From contig JAFYCE010000093.1 of the NCBI GenBank assembly GCA_017539865.1, positions 1-40,129 on the forward strand: a stretch of DNA of 40,129 nt, in the 5' to 3' direction. A program made the position numbers and the translations under genes. This stretch comes from Alphaproteobacteria bacterium (GTDB lineage: Bacteria > Pseudomonadota > Alphaproteobacteria > CAAGCB01 > CAG-977). The notes under the pieces are model-generated. The model made no database searches. It was not told where the DNA came from and saw only the letters and a list, made by a program, of their open reading frames with translations. Shown piece after piece: positions 15,625-22,642 of the stretch (its first letter is position 1; each line of letters starts with the position of its first letter).

Positions 15625-18548
15625 CACTCGTCCTCCTCGTGTTCTTTGTCGGGATCGGCTGTCGCCCATTCGTCGAACCGTGCCAGATGGTCGTAATCGT
15701 TGTATTTCAGGGAAACGCTGGTGTCCGGCGTTGCCAGATACGGCGTTTTTTCATCGTCGTAGGTGTTGATTAAATCAATCAACCGTTCCAAAGCGTTTCG
15801 AGCCAGAATATCCGGTTGTTCTTTTAAGGCGGATACCTTTCCGCCGTCCTGCGCGCCTTTCAGTTTCCAGTATTCCAAAGCTGAAACATCTTTGTTTTGT
15901 ATTTTTTCAAAGCCGTTATGCTGTAAGATTGCGGCTTCCAGAGGCAACTGCGGCGAATAGCCGGCGACAACGGTTTTTTCCTTGGGGACTTCCCCCGTTT
16001 TATAGTCGATGATGTGTGTCGAACCGTCTTTCATCACGTCGATTCTGTCCGCGCGGCAATACAGTTTGAATTCGCCGGCTTTGGTTTTAAACGTGATCGC
16101 GCCGTTCTGTTCGCAAACAATGTCGGAAATATCGTCAATGCGTTCTTTCTGGCGTTCGATGAACCACTGCAAGGCGGCGGTCAGACGCGGCTTCCAAAAT
16201 GCGGCGGCCGTTTGGGAAAAATTCAGCGTTTTAAACAGTTTTCGTCCGATTGCTTGAATTATGCTTTCGGCGTCGGCGGGCAGAACGGACGGGTATTTTG
16301 TGCAAAACTCTTCGACCGCTTTATGAACGATCGTGCCGTAGTCGGCGATGTCCACCTCCTGTTCCAGTTCATCAAGCTTTTTCAGTCCCAAAATGTGACG
16401 CGCGTAAATCGAATAGGGATCGCGCATCAATGTTTCGACCATCGTGACGGACAGTTGACGCGGGCGCGCGGAAACAGGCGGTGTCGGGGCGGGAGGGCTG
16501 AACGACAGAACGGCGGCGGGCGTGTCGATTTTAGACGCCCAATCCTGCCAACCGCCCGTTTCGAAACTCAATCCGGAAATCGCCAGCAATGTTTCCAGTC
16601 TCATCAGCCATCGGGACGGAACGGTCGGCGTACCGCCCTCTTTCAACGAACGGGTGATGATCAGCTTTTTCGCGCAGAAGCCTTGGGCAAAATCGTGCGC
16701 CGACAAGGCGATTTTTCTTTCCGGCGAAGACAGGCCGCACTGTTCCCTCATCGGGCGGGACAACCACGGATCGGCATCGGGGATTTTAGGCCAGACGCCT
16801 TCGTTCAGGCCGCCAAAAATCAGCACCTCCGGTTGAATCAGACGCGCTTCCATCGTTCCCAGAATGTCCAGTCGGGAATGCATGCCGTATTTCGGGCGAA
16901 CCGTCACGCCTTTGAGCAAAGCAGATAACAGTGACAGATAGCCGGCAGGGGTCAGTTCCCCGATCAGCGGAGCCTGCTCTTTCAATTCCGTCAGAAACGT
17001 CGCTGCCGCTTCGCCTGCGTCCCCGCTCCAAAGTCTTTCCGCTCCCGTCCGGTCGTTGCTTTGTGCCAACCGTTCGGCGGCGGTCAGGTGAGCGTCCAGC
17101 AACGTTTCAAACGGGTAAATGTCCGAAGATATCATCAGATCGGAAAAAGCCCTTAAACGGTTTTCCAAATCCGCTACGAATTCTTTCAGGTCGTCCGTGA
17201 CGGCGGCTTTCAGTCCGTTGAATCCGTCGCCGGGGCGTTTTCCCCGCAACGTCGTCAATTCCAGCTTGCGGACGGCGGTTCTGAACGGGGCGAAAGCTTG
17301 TCCGCCCAGCGCCATCGGGTGTTTCAGACAGGCCAGCAACGCCGCCGGAGTCCAATCGTTCAAAGCCGCTTGACCCAATAACAGTAGAAAAGCTCCCGTT
17401 TCCGTCAGCGTCAAATCCGTTCCGGCGGAATCGTCCATCAAAATGCCCCAGCGGTTCATTTCCGCGGCGACCCGTCTGGCCAAAGCGCGGTTCGGCGTGA
17501 TCAGAGCGGCGGTTTTTTCCGGTGTTTCCAACGTTTCGCGCAAAATCAAAGCGATGACGAGGGCTTCCTCCCTTTCATTGGCGCAGTCGATTTTTTCGAT
17601 GCCTTCAATCGCTTCTGTTGTGAAAGGTTTTATCATTCTCCAGTGATCGGTCGTTTGGGCGGGGCGCATCGCTTCGCTGATCAGGCGCAGACGTTCGGAA
17701 CGTTCAAGCGGCTGATCGCCGAACGGCAGAACGTCGGCGCGGGTGATTCCCATTTTATCCAACAGCTTTTTCAGGTTGTATTGCGGGTGGGACGGTTCGC
17801 ACGCGTTAAAGCTTTCCTCGTCCGCGACCATATCCACCCCAGGCAGAACGACTTTGCCGTTTTCCATCGAGGCAATCGCGTCCAGCAGTTCCGCTGTCGC
17901 GGGCTGGGAACCGGTCGAGCCGGCGGCGATCACGGGAAAGTCCGGCGGCGTTTCGCGCCAGAGGGCGGCTTGCGCTTTGAACAGGCGGACGCGCCGGTCG
18001 GCGGCGTCGATGACGTTTTCCTCTTTTAAAATCATCGGCCAGAACGTCACAATGATGTCCAGAAAATTCAAAATCTCCTGCCAGTGGGCGGCCAGTTCGT
18101 CCGGCACAAGCTCTTTCAGCCGGTCGAGCGGCATTTCCTCGATGTAGGCTTCATCCAGCAAGGAAGCGAGCGCGTCTGCCAGATACAACGCTTTTTCGGC
18201 ATTGTAATCGCTTTTTTTCCGGATCAGCTGCGCCAAGAGCAACCGGCGGCGCAGAGGGGGAATCGCGGCGGGCAGATCAGGGATTTCGTTCAGCAGGCAC
18301 AGTCGCCCCTGCGTTTCTTCGCCTTCGATGGAGGAGAAGGGAATTAAACGCGGCAACATCAACGGCTTTCCGTCGCTTTGTCTTAAGAAGGTTTCCCGTA
18401 CGGTTTTGCAAGCGCGCCGCGTCGGCAGGAAAATCACTGTGCGCGCCAGTTCGTCCGGCGCGTTCCGATGTTGCTTCAACAGCTCCGCCGCCAAAGTGTC
18501 GGCAAAGGAAAATACGGGCGCAATGGTATAAACATGTTTGCCCGTCAT
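15624..18548 (-). CDS. addB: Double-strand break repair protein AddB (alphaproteobacterial type)
   Basis: This 974-residue partner of AddA has an inactivated helicase-like fold plus a C-terminal nuclease. The N-terminus IAPVFSFADTLAAELLKQ lacks a GxGKT Walker A, as expected for this branch. Internal landmarks are VIFLPTRRACKTVRE, ALITPNRALARRVAAEMNRW, EVLIFGGLNEGVWP and RPRQLSVTMVETLMRDPYSI. The nuclease has RADRIDVMKDGSTHIIDYKT followed by SPQLPLEAAILQHNGF. No cysteine follows the nuclease motif, so the Fe-S cluster known from Bacillus AddB appears absent. The gene starts 4 bp after murU ends and runs into addA with one base of overlap. Confidence 0.95.
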   Translation of the reverse strand: MTGKHVYTIAPVFSFADTLAAELLKQHRNAPDELARTVIFLPTRRACKTVRETFLRQSDGKPLMLPRLIPFSSIEGEETQGRLCLLNEIPDLPAAIPPLRRRLLLAQLIRKKSDYNAEKALYLADALASLLDEAYIEEMPLDRLKELVPDELAAHWQEILNFLDIIVTFWPMILKEENVIDAADRRVRLFKAQAALWRETPPDFPVIAAGSTGSQPATAELLDAIASMENGKVVLPGVDMVADEESFNACEPSHPQYNLKKLLDKMGITRADVLPFGDQPLERSERLRLISEAMRPAQTTDHWRMIKPFTTEAIEGIEKIDCANEREEALVIALILRETLETPEKTAALITPNRALARRVAAEMNRWGILMDDSAGTDLTLTETGAFLLLLGQAALNDWTPAALLACLKHPMALGGQAFAPFRTAVRKLELTTLRGKRPGDGFNGLKAAVTDDLKEFVADLENRLRAFSDLMISSDIYPFETLLDAHLTAAERLAQSNDRTGAERLWSGDAGEAAATFLTELKEQAPLIGELTPAGYLSLLSALLKGVTVRPKYGMHSRLDILGTMEARLIQPEVLIFGGLNEGVWPKIPDADPWLSRPMREQCGLSSPERKIALSAHDFAQGFCAKKLIITRSLKEGGTPTVPSRWLMRLETLLAISGLSFETGGWQDWASKIDTPAAVLSFSPPAPTPPVSARPRQLSVTMVETLMRDPYSIYARHILGLKKLDELEQEVDIADYGTIVHKAVEEFCTKYPSVLPADAESIIQAIGRKLFKTLNFSQTAAAFWKPRLTAALQWFIERQKERIDDISDIVCEQNGAITFKTKAGEFKLYCRADRIDVMKDGSTHIIDYKTGEVPKEKTVVAGYSPQLPLEAAILQHNGFEKIQNKDVSALEYWKLKGAQDGGKVSALKEQPDILARNALERLIDLINTYDDEKTPYLATPDTSVSLKYNDYDHLARFDEWATADPDKEHEEDE

Positions 18549-18552
18549 ACCG

Positions 18553-19260
18553 TTATTCCTTTACTCTTTTTTCCGCCAAAGCCAGAGCTTCGGGCGTGCC
18601 GACGTGGTACCAGTCGCCGACCCCGACGACCGCCGCCAGACGACCGGCTTTTTCGGCCTTGTCATATAAAACGTTCAGCGAAAACTTGCCGTCCGGCGCG
18701 TCTTTGAAAATCACGGGATTTAAGATCTGCGCCCCCGCGTAAACATAAGGGGCGGAATCTTCTTCGGGGCGGCGGCGGCGGGGACGGCCGTTTTCCAGAT
18801 AATAATCGCCTTTTCCGTCGTGGCCGAACACCCGTTCTTTCGGCCATAAAAGCAAAAGAATGTCCTCTTTCGTTTCATCAAACGCCCGTGCCATATCGTC
18901 TAAAGACGGACTTTCCTCCGTCCACAAGGGGTCGGAGTTTAAAACGAAAAACGGCTTTTCACCCAACAGCGGCAGGACTTTTTTGACACCGCCGCCCGTT
19001 TCCAGAGCTTCCTCCTCTTCGGAAAAAGTCAGGGCGATATCGGTTCTTTTCGATAAATCGGCTTTGATCATATCGCCCAGATAACAAACGTTGACGACGC
19101 CTTGCGTAATGCCGTAAGCGACGATTTTATCGACGATCCGGTCGATCAGGGGACGGTTTTTGACTTCGATTAAAGGCTTCGGCTTTTCGTCGGTCAGGGA
19201 ACGCATGCGTGTGCCGCGTCCCGCCGCCAGAACCATCGCTTTTTCTATTTGAGCAGGCAT
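18553..19260 (-). CDS. murU: MurNAc-1-phosphate uridylyltransferase MurU (nucleotidyltransferase)
   Basis: This is a 235-residue NTP-transferase-fold enzyme. MurU makes UDP-MurNAc from MurNAc-1-phosphate and UTP in the recycling route that bypasses MurA and MurB. AMVLAAGRGTRMRSLTDEKP (8-27) is the nucleotide-binding signature, with PKPLIEV after it. FVLNSDPLW (105-113) holds the metal-binding Asp, and GDWYHVGTPEAL (215-226) is the family ending. The ATG at 19260 is chosen over an upstream in-frame start because it begins right before the conserved strand. It overlaps the preceding kinase by 16 bp. Its position next to an AmgK-like kinase supports MurU rather than a GDP-mannose or glucose-1-phosphate enzyme. 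Confidence 0.85.
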   Translation of the reverse strand: MPAQIEKAMVLAAGRGTRMRSLTDEKPKPLIEVKNRPLIDRIVDKIVAYGITQGVVNVCYLGDMIKADLSKRTDIALTFSEEEEALETGGGVKKVLPLLGEKPFFVLNSDPLWTEESPSLDDMARAFDETKEDILLLLWPKERVFGHDGKGDYYLENGRPRRRRPEEDSAPYVYAGAQILNPVIFKDAPDGKFSLNVLYDKAEKAGRLAAVVGVGDWYHVGTPEALALAEKRVKE

Positions 19261-20261
19261 GGCGGAATCCTTCTGTAATCGGCGGGAACGTTCTTGTCGA
19301 ACCAGATTTTCAACTTGCCCAGAGCGGGGTGTTCCAAAGCGCGTTCCAGCAATCGCCACAAACGGGGCAGGTGTGTCAGATAACGCGGCTTTTTATCGCG
19401 TACGCACAGGCGGACGAAAATCCCCAAGACCTTGATATGACGCTGAGCCGCCAAGACCGCCCAGGACGCCATAAAATCGTCCGTGTTGCCGATTTTTGCG
19501 CCCAAGCCGTCAATATAGCGGTTGCGCATGTCGTTCAGCAGTTGAGGATTAATGTCGCGGCGCGCGTCTTCCATCAGCGACATGATGTCGTAAGTAATCG
19601 TACCGTCCAAAGCGTCCTGAAAATCCAACAGGCCGCACGCCTTGACACCCGAACGACCGTCCAGACGCATCAAATTGTCAACGTGATAATCTCTTAACAC
19701 CAGCGTTTTCGGAACGTTGTTGGCAATCGGGTAAAGCTTCTCCCACAACAAAAGAAAATCATCGACAACGTCCTTGTCCGTTTCTTTGCCGAATGCGGCG
19801 GGCATAAACCAGTCGGGAAACAGCATGACTTCCTTTTTCAACGCTTCGTCGTCGTAGAGGGGCAGTCCTTCGGGAACAACCTCCGCTTCGTCGCGTTTGT
19901 GCATGTCGATCAGCAAATCGGTCGCCAGTTCGTAAAGCTTTCTTTCATCTTCGCCTTTTTTCAACAGGCGGGTGTAGGTCGAATCGCCCAAATCCTCCAA
20001 CAAAACGAAGCCGTTTTCTTCGTCCTGCGCGTAGACGTGCGGTGCGCTGTAACCCAATTCCTCAAGCTTTTTGGCAATCGTCAGAAACGGACGGACGTCT
20101 TCCATCGGCGGCGGCGCGTCCATCAAAACCATTGTCTCGTTATTGCGGGTCAGGCGGTCGTAGTGTCTGAAAGACGCGTCGGCGGCCAGCAGTTTCCTGT
20201 CCGCGTCGCCCCAATGATTTTGTTTTAAAAACGCGTTTAAAAGCTCTAAACGTTCAGACAT
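19245..20261 (-). CDS. amgK: Anomeric MurNAc/GlcNAc kinase AmgK (APH-fold phosphotransferase)
   Basis: This is a 338-residue aminoglycoside-phosphotransferase-fold kinase. AmgK phosphorylates MurNAc at C1, feeding MurU. The catalytic loop is LVLRDYHVDNLMRLDG (Asp191, Asn196) and the metal-binding Asp is in CGLLDFQDALDGTITYDIMS (Asp213). DASFRHYDRL (28-37) and VLMDAPPPMEDVRPF (45-59) are typical of this subgroup. The ATG at 20261, with GGAGAA upstream, overlaps tsaE by 16 bp; a longer start 30 bp upstream is less likely. Together with ampG in this window the organism probably has the AmgK-MurU cell-wall recycling route. Confidence 0.88.
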   Translation of the reverse strand: MSERLELLNAFLKQNHWGDADRKLLAADASFRHYDRLTRNNETMVLMDAPPPMEDVRPFLTIAKKLEELGYSAPHVYAQDEENGFVLLEDLGDSTYTRLLKKGEDERKLYELATDLLIDMHKRDEAEVVPEGLPLYDDEALKKEVMLFPDWFMPAAFGKETDKDVVDDFLLLWEKLYPIANNVPKTLVLRDYHVDNLMRLDGRSGVKACGLLDFQDALDGTITYDIMSLMEDARRDINPQLLNDMRNRYIDGLGAKIGNTDDFMASWAVLAAQRHIKVLGIFVRLCVRDKKPRYLTHLPRLWRLLERALEHPALGKLKIWFDKNVPADYRRIPPCLLK

Positions 20262-20749
20262 GTTTTTATGTTCTCCATTCGTTGAATCCAATCCGCTCCG
20301 TTCGCGGTAATCGTGATGTCCCTTTTATCGGGTTGACCGGCAGGGGCTTCCAAATGAACGGTCAGCCGGTTGCGGGGCAGCAAAGGGCCGGCTCGCTCCG
20401 GCCATTCGATCAGGGACACGCCGTCGCTTAACGCCTCTTCAAAGCCGGTCTCATAGATTTCGTCGGCCGATTTCAGGCGGTATAAGTCAAAATGCCAGAC
20501 GGTCAGGTCTTCATTGCCGCGTCGGCCGTCGTAAATCTGCACCAAAGTGAATGTCGGGCTCGGGACGTCTTCGTCTTCGTTTGTCAAAGCACGCACGAAC
20601 GCTTTGGCAAAAACGGTTTTCCCCGCCCCCAGATCGCCGGACAAGGCAATCACATCCCCCCTTTGTGCCATACCGGCCAAAACGGCGGCGCAAGCTTGTA
20701 CTTTTTGTAAAGAAAGCGTCCGGATAATAAGAAAATCAGAAGAAGTCAA
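20246..20749 (-). CDS. tsaE: tRNA t6A biosynthesis ATPase TsaE
   Basis: This 167-residue P-loop protein works with TsaB, TsaC and TsaD to make N6-threonylcarbamoyladenosine at A37 of ANN-decoding tRNAs. Walker A is SGDLGAGKTVFAKAFVRAL (near 37-55). PSPTFTLVQIYDG, VWHFDLYRLKSADE and SLIEWPERAGPLLP are characteristic. The likely start is TTG at 20749, preceded by AAGGGA; the next ATG lies just before the P-loop strand and would truncate the fold. It overlaps the upstream SNase-like gene by 14 bp. Confidence 0.93.
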   Translation of the reverse strand: MTSSDFLIIRTLSLQKVQACAAVLAGMAQRGDVIALSGDLGAGKTVFAKAFVRALTNEDEDVPSPTFTLVQIYDGRRGNEDLTVWHFDLYRLKSADEIYETGFEEALSDGVSLIEWPERAGPLLPRNRLTVHLEAPAGQPDKRDITITANGADWIQRMENIKTCLNV

Positions 20750-21677
20750 GCAGACTTTTCCCTTTCTTTTTGACTTTCGGCATACTTGGAATATTCAGTT
20801 TTGCCGGCGGTCTTTCCTGAGCTTGTTTCTGTTGAGCCATCCATTCCCACGGCATTTGAAAACGACCGATCCACAGACCTTTTTTCCCTTCCTGAGCTTT
20901 TTGCTGATAGGGCAGGTATATCTGCGAAACGGCGGGTAAAGCGATTGCCCAGCCAGCCTCAACCATGGCGGCTCCGATATCGAAAGAGCCGACGGAGCAG
21001 GCGGCCATCAATTCATTTTGGGCGTTGAAATTCATTACACGGCACGTAACGTCATCACCGCTGACAAAGTCTTTCAGCATGCGAGCCGCCACATATCCGC
21101 AGTCATAGGTATGCCCCGTTCCGTCCTGACATTTTTGATCGATGACCGGAGTGGCCAGACCATACAACCGAATCGTATTTTGTCCCATCCGGAAAACGTC
21201 GCCGCTGACAATGGATGAGATTTTTCCCGTTACAACAGATGGCGGAGCTGACGGAGCCTGTTGCATCATCATTTCGGGCGGAAGACCGACAGGCGGCTGG
21301 CTTTCTGCAACCGGCTGCGCTTCCGCCGGAATCTGAAATGACTGAGAAACCGTTTGCTGCGGAGCTTCTTTTTCTTCCTCTTTTGTTGAATCAGTTCCTG
21401 AAATTGCGGAAGTGATTCCGGCAGAAATGTTTTTAATAAAGTCCGAACCCGAAACGAAGAAGAATAAAACTCCGACAAGAACAGCCATCAGAATGAACGT
21501 CGACATACACCCCAGAAAACGCCACAGCCCTTTTGCCAGAAAGAAAAAGCACAAAATGCCAATCAGAATCGCGCCGCCGCCAACAGCCATGTCGGCGACT
21601 GATCCGTTTTGAAAACACAGACTGCCTACATAAGAGGCCGCTAATCCTATACCCAGAAGAGTTAAACGTAATAACAC
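20736..21677 (-). CDS. Membrane-anchored SNase-like protein with degenerate active site
   Basis: This is a 313-residue protein starting at GTG (21677) after an AAGGA ribosome site. Three hydrophobic segments (about 4-22, 30-48, 57-77) are followed by a proline/glutamine-rich linker (about 95-147) and a staphylococcal-nuclease-like domain (about 148-280). The domain keeps SGDVF, the active-site-like Arg170 (IRLYG), YDCGYVAARML and the WIGRFQMPWEW ending seen in alphaproteobacterial thermonuclease-family proteins. However, the DxPE motif is ATPV (175-178) and the DRYGR segment is NAQNEL (218-223). Catalytic Asp, Glu and the second Arg therefore appear lost, and it may bind nucleic acid or protein instead of cutting. 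It is the first gene of the tsaE-amgK-murU-addB-addA unit. A TATACT -10-like element lies at 21705-21710 (minus). Confidence 0.75.
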   Translation of the reverse strand: MLLRLTLLGIGLAASYVGSLCFQNGSVADMAVGGGAILIGILCFFFLAKGLWRFLGCMSTFILMAVLVGVLFFFVSGSDFIKNISAGITSAISGTDSTKEEEKEAPQQTVSQSFQIPAEAQPVAESQPPVGLPPEMMMQQAPSAPPSVVTGKISSIVSGDVFRMGQNTIRLYGLATPVIDQKCQDGTGHTYDCGYVAARMLKDFVSGDDVTCRVMNFNAQNELMAACSVGSFDIGAAMVEAGWAIALPAVSQIYLPYQQKAQEGKKGLWIGRFQMPWEWMAQQKQAQERPPAKLNIPSMPKVKKKGKSLLDFF

Positions 21678-21720
21678 GCCATATCCTTTTTATTCTTAAA
21701 TCAAAGTATATCGCTATTAA

Positions 21721-21762
21721 AAATAAAGCGGCGGATAAAGTCAAGAATCCGCCGCTTTATTT
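21721..21762 (-). terminator. Strong intrinsic terminator after the basic orphan gene
   Basis: A perfect 16 bp inverted repeat (21721-21736 with 21747-21762, core GCGGCGGAT) has a 10-base loop and T-rich tails on both strands. It lies just downstream of the minus-strand gene ending at 21774. It sits upstream of the SNase-like gene, so it separates the two transcription units. Confidence 0.85.
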
Positions 21763-21773
21763 TTTAAGAAAAC

Positions 21774-22508
21774 TTATCGGGTGTATTCGTCACGTTTGCG
21801 CAGACGCAAACCGGCTTTGCGCAAATTCTCCTGCTCGCGGCGTTTGGAAAGCTGATATCTTTTCGCAAAATCCGTATCGCGGCGGGTGACAGCCTGCTCT
21901 TTACTCAAACCGCGCAGTTTCCGAAGCTTTTCAATGCTGATTTTTTGGCCGTTGGCATCCGTAATGTAAAGCTCTTTTTTAGCAGTTCTTTCCAGCATTT
22001 TCTTTCTGCTGCGTTCTATTTTTGCGCGGGACAGACGGTCGCGGCGTTCGGAAGGCAATAATTTATGTTTTGAACGTTTTCTGCGTGTTGTTTTACCTTC
22101 CAATCCCTTGACATCTTTTTTCCTGATTCGCAGAGGATCTTTCCGGCCGACCATGGTGTTGGAGTTTTCTGCACGCCGGATGTCCTCGCGTGAAAAAGTC
22201 CCTTCGATTCCCAAATTCTTTTCCTGACGCAGGATATTGTTGCGTACATCCAATTTTTCTTCGACTCGACGGATATCCTGATTACGCTGTTTTTCTGTCA
22301 GAGTTTTTTCGGTCGAATCCCGATTTTGTTCCGCTTTTTGCGCATACAGGCGATCTTCCGCTTCTTTAGCGGCTTTTGCCGTCCGGTACAAGATGCTGTC
22401 GTCCCTGACGATATTGGAATGAACATTCTTTTCGGCATTGCGGCGCTGTTGCCAAACCATGTCGCTGTTGTCAACCAGACGAATGCGCTTTCTTTTGTTT
22501 TCTTCCAT
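21774..22508 (-). CDS. Very basic orphan protein rich in Arg and Lys, unknown function
   Basis: This is a 244-residue protein with a strong AAGGAGG ribosome site before the ATG, so it is translated with good likelihood. About 30 percent of residues are Arg or Lys (42 Arg and 31 Lys by hand count), with many Glu and Gln, almost no aromatic residues and no cysteine. The composition predicts long charged helices or a disordered chain. There is no signal peptide or membrane segment. Local features are RRKRSKHKLLPSERRDRLSR (142-161), EKLRKLRGLSKEQAVTRRD (203-221) and repeated KxR/RRxE patterns. Nucleic-acid or ribosome binding is a reasonable guess from charge alone. It lies between the DivL-like gene (134 bp upstream) and a strong terminator. 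Confidence 0.7.
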   Translation of the reverse strand: MEENKRKRIRLVDNSDMVWQQRRNAEKNVHSNIVRDDSILYRTAKAAKEAEDRLYAQKAEQNRDSTEKTLTEKQRNQDIRRVEEKLDVRNNILRQEKNLGIEGTFSREDIRRAENSNTMVGRKDPLRIRKKDVKGLEGKTTRRKRSKHKLLPSERRDRLSRAKIERSRKKMLERTAKKELYITDANGQKISIEKLRKLRGLSKEQAVTRRDTDFAKRYQLSKRREQENLRKAGLRLRKRDEYTR

Positions 22509-22642
22509 CTCCGTTCCTCCTTGAATCAGAAAAACATGAAGCTGTCTATCATAAATTCAAGTATACAGGAAAGAAAAAAAGAAAAAAGGTTTTTTGAAAA
22601 AAATCGACAAAATTTAACAAATGTTTCAAAATAAGTAAAAAA

